From NCBI GenBank assembly GCA_030374765.1, contig JARGXX010000099.1, positions 1,364,001 to 1,428,000 on the forward strand: DNA of 64,000 nt. Direction: 5' to 3'. Below the pieces are notes generated by a model that searched no databases, had not been told where the DNA came from, and was given only the letters and a program-made list of their open reading frames with translations. Below, piece after piece: positions 20,092 through 32,500 of this stretch. The translations under genes and the position numbers were made by a program. Each line of letters starts with the position of its first letter. Position 1 is the first letter of the stretch. The stretch is from Agarophyton chilense. Lineage: Eukaryota; Rhodophyta; Florideophyceae; Gracilariales; Gracilariaceae.

Positions 20092-20908
20092 TCAGTAGAA
20101 CTCCTGAACAACTGGATTGAAACGCGTGAGAGCAGCACTTGCTTTCACTTTCTCATAGTGAATGACAACTGTCGAAGATATCAAGATTACGACATCCACT
20201 GTGTTACCAAGCAGTATAGGAACACCAGGGCCCTCAATGCGAGAGGTGGAGAAGGCGGTTGAAGAGAGTGCAGCGAAAGTGCATGCCGACAGCCTCATAC
20301 CGAGTAGTCGGGAGGTTACAGCCGGACTGGATATGAATAAAGCCTGTTGAAAAGAGTGGGAGAGGGCGCCAAGCACGAGGTTCATAAAAGAGGTTCTCCG
20401 TGGTTCCGGGGTCATTGTGAACTTTGTGTTAAGATAGGACTCTGGAAAGAAGGATATAGAAACAAGCTGGAGAAGATATGCCAAAGCGCCAACTGCGGCC
20501 CCTCCTGTGGAGAAGGCGATACAATTTGTCTTCACGTCTGATGAAAGGGCACCGCTGACTGGCATGAAGCGGTGAACGAGGAAAAGTATGGCGTTGAGGG
20601 CGATGAGTAGAGTAAGGAGTAGAGCCCCGAATTCCAGAAAGGCTCGTTTCTTCCAGGTATATCGCTGGTTTGGATTGAACGGCGTAGTTTGTAGAGACCC
20701 GTATAACGCGTTTATACAATGTACGCCTCCTTCGATTATTAGAATGTGTAGCAGGCTTGGGATAGGACACCTCAATAGCGTTATGAGAATGAACCGAAGG
20801 AGAGAGTTGAATCTGAATGGAAGCGTATATTGCAGAGCTCGGTCTGTAACTCCGAAGAGTGTAGTTAGTGTGATTGTGAACGTTAAGGTCGATGTGAAGA
20901 GTGTTTGC
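20092..20908 (-). CDS. multipass membrane protein of T1, unknown
   Basis: The open frame runs from about 20908 to the stop at 20092, roughly 272 codons. It has no ATG at its 5' end: the first Met codon is well inside, at the motif RFMPVSG. A first exon is therefore probably missing; TTACTAAG...TTAG at 20909-20930 (minus strand) could be a branch point and acceptor. Hydrophobic segments: RFILITLLRCPIPSLLHILI, FGALLLTLLIALNAILFLV, GAAVGALAYLLQLVSISFF, MNLVLGALSHSFQQALFI, and VPILLGNTVDVVILISSTVV, giving five or six membrane spans. I do not recognise the family. A membrane protein inside a DNA transposon is unusual. Confidence 0.5.
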
Positions 20909-20995
20909 TAACTGAACATCTTAGTAAAGGCGTTCCGGTTTGCTAGTCTTCCTTGTACACTGCACATAGGTAACGATATGATACCGCTCTTTGAA

Positions 20996-21330
20996 CAGTT
21001 GTTTCAGAGTATCTGAAGGAGGTGGGAGAGGAGAGGGGGAGAGCGAAAGGGTCGCCGGTGACGCCAGGGAGACGCGGGGAGCCGGCTGGGATGAAGAAGG
21101 GTAGAGAGGAATGGAAAGGGGGAGGAGTTGGAGAGAGTCGGCTGAAGAAGAGGAGGGTTGGTAAGGATGTGGAGAAGAAGGGTGGGAATGTGTGTGTGGT
21201 GGGGCAGCCGGGTGTGAGGAACTTGAGCAGTGGGGAGGTGGACGAGGTTGAGAATGCGGTGGTGGACTTCTTCAACCTCAAATACCCTCCCGGTGGAACG
21301 CTGGAGCCTAGTAAGCAAAAGGGCCAGTAA
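20996..21330 (+). CDS. basic terminal ORF of T1, conserved in second copy
   Basis: Open frame ending GGTLEPSKQKGQ at the TAA 21328-21330. An ATG at 21091 would give 79 residues; TTGTTTCAG at 20998-21006 could instead be a splice acceptor making this a last exon. It is rich in Lys, Arg and Gly, ending with VVDFFNLKYPPGG. The second T1 copy (63669-64000, opposite strand) preserves the same frame, length of tail and stop, with mostly single substitutions, which supports coding. Function unknown. Confidence 0.45.
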
Positions 21331-21585
21331 GGAGGTAGAAGGTACTGACGACTGCCTTGGTATGGATCTCCACCTAGAGCGGTCAAAAGTGACCAGTAAA
21401 CTGCAAATGCAGATTAAACTGCATTAAGTGGTCAAAACACTAAGATGCATGGAGTTCTTATTTCCAAAAATTTGTTTTTTCAGGTGCCGAACTAGCGCAA
21501 TCTGCAAAACTCTTAGATTTTTTGGCTTTTTATTTACAAAACTAGCTATCTAGCACACTTATCTAGCATTCCGAGAACACAGACG
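21331..21585. repeat. T1 right subterminal region and inverted repeat
   Basis: Non-coding. It holds AACTAG/CTAGC motifs and TGGTCAAAAC, then the right terminal inverted repeat at 21563-21585. About 97% identical by eye to the reverse complement of 63508-63762. Confidence 0.75.
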
Positions 21586-21639
21586 AAGGCACCTTCTTCC
21601 GCTTACGCAGGTCGAACGAGAAGTAAGGACAAATATGTT

Positions 21640-23275
21640 ACTAGTTTATTTTTATGACTAATGTAGTCTTTTTATGTTGGAGGGGCGCATTAAAAATACT
21701 GCGAAATTGTGTGTGGGTGTACACATATTTGAATATTCGTAAACAATAAGGACAATATGTACAAAAGTCCTACAGGTGATTCTTCCTTTCCGATCTTCCT
21801 CTCGAAGTTTACAGTTGACCAATATAGTTTCTTTTCTTCGTAAAACCACTCAATGATGACTCTCTTTATAAATAGCAGTTTTAAATGTCTCTTTGTAGTT
21901 GGTCAACGAAGAGCCTTGAAATGGAACCTCAAAAAAAGCTCTTTCGTTATTCTTTAAATCTCCTTTCAATTCATACTGAATCCTGTTGACTATCATTAGT
22001 TACAGTAGAGATTCTTCCAGCCCACTTCTAATGTATAAGTTCCAGTCATGTCGACGCCCATTCATCTGTTTACTGCCATGTAACTGCAGTCCAACCGGTG
22101 TCGTAAAAGCTTGAAATTTTAGAGGATGTTTCCTATTGTGACCATCATATGCATCGTGTTGCACCGTGTTGCGTTTCAGTTTTGCAATTTCGATGACGAT
22201 TTCCCCAATGAACCCGACTTATTAGTCGAGGGCTTGAAACTTTTCTTTTATTGCCACCGCTTAGATTGGAACTCGAGTAAAGAAGAAAGTATGGTCGATA
22301 TCATCCATATCCAGGTTTCCTCTCGCTTCAAACAACGACTCAATTCCCTCCCAAAATATCTCTGAGACGTGTGTAGCATTTATACCGAACGTAAATTCCA
22401 TATCAATCTGTTTGGATGGAGGAGCAAGTCTCCTAATTATGATGCATGTAACCAAGAGAGAATAATAAGAGTACCGATTACGCTCTGTATGCTCCTTATA
22501 CCACTTTATAGCATCTAAGACCTGTAATAAATCCTTCTTAGTGAAACGGAACATCGACAAGCAGCGTACATCTTTGTATGCATTGAAATTGAAGGTAGAG
22601 ATCTTCACAGAGATACGATCAAGCGACCAAGGTAACGAAATAATTCGTGTCTCTTTCATGGACATCGTGCTGTAGCGTACATTAGTAATGCCATTTTGGC
22701 TCCTATCAACTCTGCCGGGACAGCTCGTCTCGTTTCAAGGCATTCCAAGACCAAACTCCATTTCTTATTACGAATAGAGGCGATTGTGACAGAATAATCG
22801 CCTTGCATTTCTTTTCTCATTGTTATGATGGTGTACGAGGGCGGTGATGACAGAAAAATTAAAAGTGTAATACTACAATTCCGTTTTTCTTGACATTGGC
22901 GTATGTCTAGTTCATTTTTCATGAACAATGGAAATGCAATGTAAATATACTGTAATATTTTAGTTACAGGCATTGCAGAAATACCTTGGCGTAAAGCCTT
23001 AATTCAAGATGCCCAACTTGGAAAGAGTGGCTGAATATGTGTGGAAATAATTCCGTCCTGAATTCATTAGACAGGACCATGTAATAGATGTCACTCACCG
23101 ATTTGTTGCGCTTCTGCACCAATGGCGGCGAAGAACTGCATCGATTGATGTCGTCACACTGTAGTATCTGCAAACCCTGTATCAACGTCTCAAGAGCTAC
23201 GTGTAGCTCTGCGGCACTCATCAACGTTGAGTGCATTTTGGTTCCAGATGTCAGGGACAAGTGCCCTGTACCCAC
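21640..23275 (-). pseudogene. PIF/Harbinger transposase relic
   Basis: DDE transposase remnant read on the minus strand. The clearest part is 22665-22261: FRFTKKDLLQVLDAI, RRLAPPSKQIDMEFTFG and HVSEIFWEGIESLF, the conserved N-terminal region of Harbinger transposases. Downstream, in other frames, YDGHNRKHPLKFQAFTTP and GRRHDWNLY (near 22045) are the blocks around the second catalytic Asp. Further decayed tail sequence reaches about 21658. The region 22964-23275 (minus, 103 codons) may be its N-terminal extension. Multiple stops and shifts make it non-functional. Confidence 0.7.
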
Positions 23276-23603
23276 GGAACTCTAGTGCTAATAAGACCAT
23301 TGGAATTTTATAAGGTTAATTGGCCTTGTATGAGGCCATAGTTACATCATTGATAGATTTAGTAAACTTTTTCAGTACTCTTAAATTCCTGCGCTTATGT
23401 GTTGTCAACACTATCGTCCTCGTTGGCTTCAACCTCCGGCACCACAAAAGATGGTCTACAACTATAAAAAATCATAATTTTCAATCCGGTCTGTGAAGCA
23501 TGTCATCATAAACTGTTCCCCGACGTGTGGGCGGAAACCAATTCTACACCCAGCCACGCCTTCTTACGTCAAGAAGCGACTGTAAACACTTCTTCGCCAC
23601 ATA

Positions 23604-25250
23604 ATGGAAAAAAAACTCGTTAGTGGATGTGTGGAAAAAGATGAAGTTATTGTCACAGAAAAACGTGGACACACTTTTGTCACCATAAACTTCGAGCTCC
23701 CTTGGAGAGAGAAGCTTTCCCATTACAAAATGTCCATGTCCAACCTGGTGATCATATCAATGTTCAGAACAATGCTCAAGAAACTGTCGAACTATACATG
23801 GAGATAAATGGTGCTGCTACTACTAACGAAGTTCCGAACAATTTCGAAAAACACAATACCGAGCATGGGAACGAAAGTCACACTACGACTCCGCCCAGCC
23901 CTCCTACTGTGACAAAAAGAGGCACGTGAGACGTTGTTATGAAATCCTTTCGACCAAGTGAACAACGGATATTGTGTTCTTGACTCTAAATGGTCCAGTG
24001 TGAATTCTGCAATGGAAAAACGGGATCGGTAGGAGATTTTATATCGGCCATGAATGCTGCTTTAAGACTATCGCTGTATTGTTTCTTTAGATGGATGTTT
24101 CCTGTTGCACCTTTGGAACAAATTGTTCGATCTACAAGCTTCCGACTGGGAGAAGAATGTCTAAAATTGACTAGTGAAGGTGGAATTGGGATTTTTTCAG
24201 TCTGATGGTTTTGATAACCCGCTTACAAAAATATAATAGAAAATCACTACGGTCTCAAGAAACATCTTATAGATTTATTGACTCTCCACAGCTCGGAAAG
24301 ATCGTGTCACGCAACCGGTTTGAACATATAAGATAATTTATCGTTTTCAGTGGACCTCGAAGCGATCAAATTCTGATGAAGCCAGATTATTATGCGTATC
24401 TGACTTCGCGAAAGATATTAATGACCATAGAAAAGCTTTCGTAACTCCCTCACACACATTTAGTGTGGATGAAAGTATGTCACGTTGGTAGGGACTCGGC
24501 GGATAGTGGATTGGAATCGAGCTTCTACACCACAGTACTCTATATAAAGAACCTGAAAATGGCGGAGGATTGAAAACAGTTCGCTAAAGAAAGAGTTAAG
24601 TAATACTCGAAAGAGAAATAACCATGAGCTCTACGGAACCAAAGGTCCAGATTCATGAATCTGAACATGCACAGTGAGCAGCCGTTCTAATGAGACTAGT
24701 GGAAAAATAGTTTGCATCTAATCGCGTTTTTTGCGCTAATTTATATTTGGCATCTGTTGAGACTGCCGAAGAACTATTAAGAAGAGGAATGAGATACATT
24801 GGAGTTATGAAAATGGCCAGCAGAAGGATTCATGTCTTCGTTGCAACTGAACACAGTAGTTTTGGGGCACCACTTGTAGTATCCGCTCTTGCAGCAATAA
24901 TGGACAACTGCTGAAGTGTTTAAACTGCCGTTGTAGAGCTTGTGGCGACATGGAAAGGGGTGGAAGAGCTACAACTCCAGCGAGCTGGAAGTGGGTTGTA
25001 GGCCAACTTCTAGCCGGAGAGGGTGAACGGTGCAACTGTTGAATGTAAAGGAAACGTTGAAAACAAGACGGATCGAGGAAAATTGTGGACTAACTCTCTA
25101 TGATAGCTCGTCTGGATTTCCTGTCAATGATTTCTAAGCGAGTAACAGAAGAGTCATGCTGCCCATGGTGTCTCATTTACTTTTGTTCGGCGCTCCTTTC
25201 TGATACCTTTTAAACTGTGTACCAAGGTGAAAGTCCAAATAATATATAAA
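23604..25250 (+). pseudogene. piggyBac-like transposase relic
   Basis: Read across frames on the plus strand. Visible blocks: RNRFEHIR-FIVFSGPRSD near 24312-24370, TFSVDESMSRW near 24458-24490 (second catalytic Asp), EPENGGGLKTVR near 24549-24584, and ASVETAEELLRRGMRYIGV near 24752-24808. These are in the order found in the DDE_Tnp_1_7 (piggyBac-like) family. Stops every few tens of codons show long inactivity. The ORFs at 23604-23926 may be its N-terminal part. Confidence 0.65.
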
Positions 25251-25525
25251 TTGTACCTAGTGGTCAGCCACCTAGCCCCACAACTGTATGCGTTTGGTAC
25301 TTAGAAGTCCACTAGTTATAAAGAGCAGTAAGACCTGACAATTGGGTCGCCATTACACATGTCGTTGCCAATATGGAACTTATCTAGTAAGGGTGGCAAA
25401 TGAGAGGTCGCCTTAGCCTGCCATTCGACTCGTGCCATCACTTGTTCTACCAGTACATCGTTCCTCTATGCATCTTATGCGAGACGCCGCTTCATATCTG
25501 AATATTGACTCTACCACTCACTTAA
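25215..25525 (+). repeat. left arm of long diverged inverted repeat
   Basis: Starts CTGTGTACCAAGGTGA. It matches the reverse complement of 29180-29502 over about 300 bases, roughly 70-75% by eye, including the shared core CAGTGGTCAGCCAC-like block (TAGTGGTCAGCCACCTAGCC here) and GCGAGACGCCGCTTCATA. It could be the terminal inverted repeat of a Mutator-like or foldback element, or two opposed copies of one repeat. Confidence 0.6.
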
Positions 25526-26299
25526 GAGCTCCAACCGCGAGTTTGAGATAAACCAAACCATCGGTTCTTCCACCATACTAAAATAATTCACAGCATCAAC
25601 GTAGAAAACATGTTCCCTGTCATGATTCGGAGCTAATTTCTACAGCAAGCTCGCAGTCTCAAATGAAGTAGAATAAGATCCCACTACTTGGATATTATCA
25701 ACATCCGCGTTCACGGTTCTGCCGCTAAGTAACGAAAGCGATGGAGGTTACCCTTTTAACAGGAGTGTTTTATATTTCCGATGATTTGTAAGAAGCCTTG
25801 CACGATTACATTGTTTCTCTGCTTGTGCATCCTGTACAAGTTCGAAGTAGGAAGTTTTTTTTACTGGAAACGAGGTAGAAGCGCTGGGATCGCAGGCTCT
25901 AAACAATCAAAGAACATCGTATAGTGATCTTGAGTGGAATAAACATTACTGCAACGATGAAATTTTTTGTCCAAACAAGTTAAGTAAACATTTTTGGTTT
26001 CACAAGACTTCTGTTTCGTATCGATTTATGCGAGTGCCCCGTCGCTAATTTCATTTTCTCTTGCGTATGACCTTTGTACGAAATTAACTAGTTCATGCCA
26101 GAAGATGCCTCGTTCTCCCGAAGCCTTCGAAGATCCTCTAACATAGATACGCTTGTGCTACACTCATTTCGAATATATAGGTCTCCTGGACGAACTGGGC
26201 GAGGAAACGAAGCTCTATAATGGGGTCTTCTCAAGATGATCGACTCTTTTGAAGAAGAATTCTCATCATTTTGATTCAATCATTCACATTTCCGGTCCG
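25526..26299. other. no recognisable gene
   Basis: A/T-rich sequence between the inverted-repeat arm and the gag relic. Only short stop-ridden frames; nothing identifiable. Confidence 0.5.
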
Positions 26300-27060
26300 T
26301 TTTGCAGAACGATCAGAAGAAAAAGCGTCCATTCGATAGTATCCGTTAACAACAGTTTCCTATAAAGTGGATTTGTCGGTTTCAACTCTTTTGATCCAGG
26401 GTGTCGTCGATTTTTCTCGCCAGAACTATTAGCTCCCTGAGTTGTATAAGTAGCATTGGACATTGTCGCACGAGATCATATTTGATTATAATCGCTTTCC
26501 GACGAGTCAGACGACCAATCCGCAGAGCAGCTGTCAGAATCTGAACGAAATGACTCCTTGGCGATGTGAACCTTTTCTTCGACTGACAACGATATGGATT
26601 GCTCGCAAAGGGTAAAGAATCGATCGAAATAACATTTCATCCACCTTGGCGGCAACCACCTCATCCATGCAAATAATCGCTTCTATCGTTTTAAAATGGT
26701 TTTGAAATTTGTCCGTATCCGTACAGACTTCCTTCACAAAAGTCTTGTACACTTTTGTAAAGGTTCTTGGAGCACACAGGCATTCCAACATGTAGTTATC
26801 GTTTTGTCTAAGGAGACGGATCTGAGAAGAGACATCCCTCACTTGAGGGTTCTCAAGCTTACCCCGAAGGTTGGTATCCTCCATTAGGTGTGAGACGTTT
26901 GCAATGTTAACCATGTTCAACATCGCCTCCAAGAAGTCTATTGTCGTTGAGTCAAAACCTAGATTACTCGCATACGGTACTCCCACCACGGAGGCTACTG
27001 CTTGAAGTGCCGATGTAACAGAGGTCGTTCTCCGGACTTATGCATTGACTTCATCAATTG
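26300..27060 (-). pseudogene. Ty3 copy D gag relic
   Basis: Aligns by eye with gag of copy B: LENPQVRDVSSQIRLLRQN versus VEDAQVRGVADDLRTLRRD, TIEAIICMDE versus TLEAIIRMDG, then the Ser/Asp-rich tract and NATYTTQGA followed by KELKPTNPLYRKLL. It stops matching near 26310, where the element is truncated. Heavily mutated. Confidence 0.7.
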
Positions 27061-27344
27061 TTAGTATTTCACGAACGGACATCCGCGAACGCAGCGCAGC
27101 TGTTGGAGCAGCACCTGCACGAGCGGTTTCATCCCTGTAATGCGCAACCAGTGGAGACATACTGCAGGCAGTCTATGGACAACTTCGGATTTCCAATAAA
27201 CTCAATCAAGAGAATTTAAAGAGTGGAAACAAAACAAAATTTTTACAGGTAAAACTTCCTAACCACAGGACCCAAACAAATATTTCATAACGTGATAAAG
27301 CTAAAAAAACCTAAAAACATAAACCTAAAAACATAAAGAATTAA

Positions 27345-28267
27345 AGTCAGGAGACCACTTGTGGTGTAGCACCCTGTAAAAAAGATAAACTCGATAACAT
27401 TCTAGTCCTTACCCTTTTAAGAGTAATAATCATCGATTAAGTTCTTCATTTGCTGATGTTTTGGGCGTAGCTCCGACGCTGTTTGGACGTACCACGGAGA
27501 TGGTAAAGGAAGGAAAACTTGCGAATGAGGTATGAAACAGAGTGTAGAGAGAAACTCAGTGAAGAGGGACAACCAAATATTGAGAAAAAAGGGAGCGCAA
27601 CGGATTGTAAGGAAAGCGCGAAGAGATCCGACTATAGGGGATAAACGGCAAAAAGGATAAGTAATATTCAAGGGTAAACCATATGCAGGTGTAAAAACCG
27701 AGTCTTGTATCGCGAGTAGCAAAAATGGAAGATTGTATTATAGGGCGAACCGAAAGGGAGAATTGAATCAGGTACTTCTGAATGGACAGAGGCGGTAGAG
27801 AGAAAGAAACCGATGTGGTGACCCTCCAATGGAGTTGTACACTTTGTTCAGTTACTCAAACTATCCCCGAACACTGGGGTTACCTTTGCTTGATGAAGGC
27901 GATGGCCGCGAAGCCATTGCCCAGGTATTCATCTCTTAATTAAACTAATACAGTTATGTAAAACTGTGAACACCGTCTTCGGTCAATGCACGTTCCATAT
28001 GAGTCTCTTCTCATATTTAGAGACATAAATAGAATCTACCCATACGGAAATATAATTATAAAGAGAGTCCAAATCATAAACGCTACCATGCGTTCAAATG
28101 TCTACCAGATCCACTTCCAAAAAAGTTTTCAATGCCCAAATAATATTTTGGCACCAATATAAACCATATCTAAATGGCTTTTCATAGATTCTCTACGGAG
28201 AAGGTTGCCTTAATTTGAGTCATATGAATTCGGTAAAGCCAATGAACACATCATCGTTTGCTCCACA
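27345..28267 (-). repeat. Ty3 copy D LTR with primer-binding site
   Basis: The LTR spans about 27360 (TGTGGTGTAG) to 28267 (GCTCCACA), 908 bp, matching the 924-bp LTR of copy B in both termini and in short internal blocks (GGCGATGGCCGCGAAG near 27898). On the minus strand it is followed by TGGTCTCCTGACTT (27344-27357), one base different from the primer-binding site of copies B and C. Confidence 0.6.
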
Positions 28268-29179
28268 CAAATATTGTGCTCAGTACCTACTCAATAAAAT
28301 AAAATAAAATCTAAACGAATGTAGAGCCACCACTTATCTTCCCAGCTGCCGAATTAGTTCCTTCCCATTTGGAGACGATTACAGTAGGCCTCTACTTTAG
28401 CGTTATCCGTGTACACGACAGATAAACCACCACGTGTCATTTTACTGCGTCCAAAATAGTCCAACCATCCATGATACCGAAAACTTCATTTATGATAGCG
28501 ATTCATATACATAGCATCTCCATAAAGGCGATAGAGAATTTAATGAATACTTTCTTGTGAAAAACAGCCACTGACTTTGGACGGCACGGCGTTCGGCGTT
28601 TCCAATCTACTTCGAATCTGAATGCGCATGAGGCCTTTGAGCGGCGACCTGGTCTTTGTAAGGTGACCCCGTTAATGCCGCCTCGACTCTCATGCCGTAT
28701 TTTGTTTCTTCCTCGACGTCAGAAGAATTATTTTTCTCACTTCAAACAGTAGTTAACCTTTCATCCGGCTCACAAAATTGTCCCAATTCTCATTAGAACT
28801 AATATCAGAGAATTGCAGGACGATATTACGGAAATTGATTAAGTAGTTCGAATTAGACTTGGTTTGCTTCGGAATGTCATTTTTGTTTTTTGGTCTTCTT
28901 TTAGGGTTCTTGGGCACAATTTACTTCTGATCTTTCAGTCACAAAAAGGACCCAAGTATGTATCTTGTTCAGATTATTAAACATAGTGTATCACTATTCT
29001 GCTGAAGTACTAGTCAACAAGGTCGAAGCGTACGTAATCTCGTTCTCATCCATGAGATTGAATTGGTTGCCGAGTTGTACCAGGTCGACATACTGTTCCA
29101 ATTTATACACCCAAGTATAATCCGTAGTATTCTACAACAATGGCCTTCCGATGGATTCTTTGTCACCACATTACGTGTG
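28268..29179. other. decayed coding-like sequence, unidentified
   Basis: The minus strand reads EEETKYGMRVEAALTGSPYKDQ near 28720 and RLYGDAMYMNRYH near 28540, then GGLSVVYTDNAKVEAYC near 28400, in shifting frames. This looks like an old protein gene, perhaps of the element whose arms flank it, but I cannot assign a family. Confidence 0.35.
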
Positions 29180-29502
29180 AAACTTAATACTTAGTGGTAG
29201 AGATGGCACTACGGTATGAAGCAGCGTCTCGCACCCGATGCAAGGAGGCAGGATGTATTAAGTGAACACGTGATGTCACGAATCGAATCGGGTGCGATGG
29301 TACGCGCTTGTTTGCAGCCCTTCTTAGCGAAATATTACATTTGCAACGGAACATGTTGTATCGATCAACGTGTGGGGTTTGACTACCCTTTTGAGCTATA
29401 AATGTTTTAGTGACCATAACCATACAGTGGTCTGGCTAAGTGGCTGACCACTGGGTATTAGGTTGATAATATTTTGGCACTCACTTTGGTACACAGTATA
29501 TG
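29180..29502 (-). repeat. right arm of long diverged inverted repeat
   Basis: Reverse-complement partner of 25215-25525, ending in CTTTGGTACACAG. The span between outer ends is 4.29 kb. Confidence 0.6.
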
Positions 29503-32500
29503 ATGTACCAGAGATGAGCGCCGACTCCTAGTTGGGAAGACAGCATGGGCATCAAGACTTGTCTGCTCCTCACTTCGGTTCCCTTAATTGGAGATCCGGA
29601 CGAGCTATAATGGAGAGTTAGGCCATAATTTGTCAAGCTGCCTCCCTTTCTACGTTCTATCTACGTTCTACAGTTTCACTGTTCACCCTCGCTGGCTAGT
29701 AGTAGCCTCACAATCCAATTCCACTTCTCTGGTGTGGAAGATCTAATACCCCTTTCATTTTGCCACAAGCATCACTTGGGCAGTCCGAACTCTGTCTCAG
29801 GTGTCTGATCCTAACATAAGAGCGGATACAACGTAAACTACCAAATAGTCACGTACCTTGGAAACCGTTTTTCGTTCCTTTGTGTTCATCTTGACCGAAA
29901 CAGTATCGTTTCGACTTTCGTTTCCATTTGCCTTACTAAATTATAAACCGTGCTTATCATTATTCATGGAACCTGAAAAGCGATGTTACAAATGAAAAAG
30001 GCGATATCTGCACGAGTTGTGTTTTTAAGCCTGCCAGTTCGATGTTCCCCACCCTTCTTGGGTGGAAGACAGCCACAGAACTCAAAATTGGGAAGGAGGT
30101 ATTGCATAAGCTCAGTGTCTGCGTTGATTTCGGCCCTTACTGGCCGTGAGACCTCTGCTCAAGTGGAGTAGAGTTCCATTTCAAGTATTCATATTAAAAA
30201 CTAGTTGAATAAAAATTCCGCCACGCAATTTTGTGGGTCTGCAATTCTACCTGGTAACACTCAGGAAGAAAAGGTTGCATTGCAGTGCTTTCTTTGATAC
30301 GTAGAAGTTCTGGACTACGCTCGCTGTGTGATCGTAGCGCAACATAAGTTAAATAATCAAAGTATCGATTGAATTGTTGCTTGATGTACATTTTGCAGCA
30401 TGCCTTGAGTGGTTTAAAAGAAAACTAATTATTTTTCCGGACCTTTGGCGATCTTTGGCAGTGATAAATAGCCATGTTCTGGAATTTTGAACTCCACTTA
30501 GAACCTTTGAGAAGTCTCGTAAAGGTACGTGTACATTTTTGACGATTTTTTTTGAAAGGGTTTCATTTTTGACTCTCTTGGATGAAGAGCAATATAAGAA
30601 GAATACGAAGGTATCAGATGGGTTTTTCTGACTGCAGAGTGTAGAAAGCTGACGTAGACCTTTCGAATAACCAGTACTGTCATGAAGCACTTCGTCTCTC
30701 TTTACATTCGCAATGGAGAACAATAACAATTGCAGCACGAGAGTACTAATGTAATCATTGCCTGAAAATGAAATGTACAAGCCAAGAATTTCAGAACAGT
30801 GATTCTATTCTACCAGAACTATTTTGTAGGTGTCTCGGTAGACCATTGCAATGAAATTCACATACGTGCCTCGATACAATGCTCTCTCAAGGATGAAGAA
30901 GTCACGTGAGTGATTTCAAAAAGAACTTCAAATTCTGAGGCGAACTTGTATTTCACAAGATGGCGCATGAAGTCTATACCTTACTATTTTACGAAGCACC
31001 GTACCAGAGAGTAGTACATGTACATAAAAAAAACCTCCATGCTCTGTCAAATTGATTCAATAGCAGTGATTGACACTTTCTCAACGACAGTTTAGGGAAA
31101 AACGTTATGTCCATGTCAAGTTGGAAGTCTCCTTCCGAGGTTTTCGGGTCGAAACGAATCCATTGAAAGCCATTTCTCGTTCACAACCTAAACAGTACAA
31201 CTTTGCCGATGTGTTCCTGCATATGGAAGATCATCAATTTGTGCAATGAAAACACTTGTTTCTCGTGAAAACGTTACTGTCTGACGATAAAGTTTTAAAT
31301 TATAGAACATATCGAATCCAAAATGGGGAACAAACAAACCGTAAGGATACGGGTAACCATATGATGATGAGGCGTTGAGAACTGCCAGTATTTCTCGGCA
31401 GAAGAAGGTCTGCGAAAAACAGAGATGTATTAATGCCGTACATTCCAAGTGTCGTCGAATTTTAGACCAATATCGCCATATTTCAACACTGAAACACCCC
31501 CTTCAAAACTGGCCTCCTCCAAAATAGAGTCTTAAAACTTTATTATAAAACTCGTGGCAGATGAATTGAGTTTCGGTGATAAAAACCAATCAAGTTTCGG
31601 CCAATGAAGATATGCGTGTGATACTCGCATCTGGTTTTGCATCGGCAGTGTAGATAAATAGGAATCGCTAGCTTCGTATGACGGAGTCGTAGATATTACC
31701 GAGAAGGTAAGTTCAAGAAGAAGTCGTATTGTAGCTGAGTACTTAGCCCCTGTGGAGACCGGAAACCATGGATGTGCAGTATAGCTTTCACTTTTAAGAT
31801 AAATCATAAGGGCAGCATCGAAACTACACGAGGAATGTAAAAAAAACAAAAAACAGGAAGATTAAGATGAGGGGACAGATGGGTTGACTCATGTGCATGA
31901 TGCTGAGTTTTCGGCAAAGCTAAGGCGTGCTAGTGTTTTCGCAGTTCCGCAAAATATGGATACTATTTCCAGTCGAGACCAGGTTAGATAGATTTACTTT
32001 AATCCACTATGTTGGGCAAAAATATTAAACCAAACTTAACTTTAATGTTTTCAAGATCCGTGGAGTGTGATATTCCACGATAGGCTGTAGCGTACTTGAT
32101 AGCGGAAGGATGTCCACAGAAAACACCTCGGGAAGCGGGAGTCACCTCGGGAGCGATTCTTCTTGAAAAAGGGGGTTTGGAAGGGGATGATTAAGGAAGC
32201 ATGAAGAGAGGAACGATATATTTAGGCACGAGATAATATTACAGTTACGGCGGTACGTAAGACATACGAGATCGGCTCAACAACCCTTGAGCATTCACAG
32301 GAAAACAACATAAACAACACACAAAACAAACAATAAAGAAGTCGTAAACGGCGCAAAGGGGAGGAAATCCTCAGAACAAGATCTTAAGCTGAAATGCGGT
32401 TTGCACAGAGGCTATAGGTGCTTCTTAGTCGATAGCGTCTTCAGGATTTCTAACGATGACAAAGATTGTGGTAATTTTGTTGTTGGGTGGCTTTTGCCCT

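Larger units (their letters stand above)
5717..21585. mobile_element. T1: 15.9 kb DNA transposon with epigenetic cargo
   Basis: The boundaries are set by inverted 23-bp ends at 5717-5739 and 21563-21585 sharing the core TTCTCGGAATGCTAG. The same end, inverted, interrupts a Ty3 RNase H domain at 63508, which proves it is an element terminus. Inside are a Plavaka/CACTA-like transposase (+, 6232-9497), an unknown 866-aa protein (-), a methyltransferase-SET gene (-), a ParB-like/oxygenase gene (+), a membrane protein (-) and a small basic ORF (+). Flanking target duplication is not clear; only a dinucleotide AA is common to both sides. Several ORFs carry stops or frameshifts, so this copy may depend on others. 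Confidence 0.8.
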
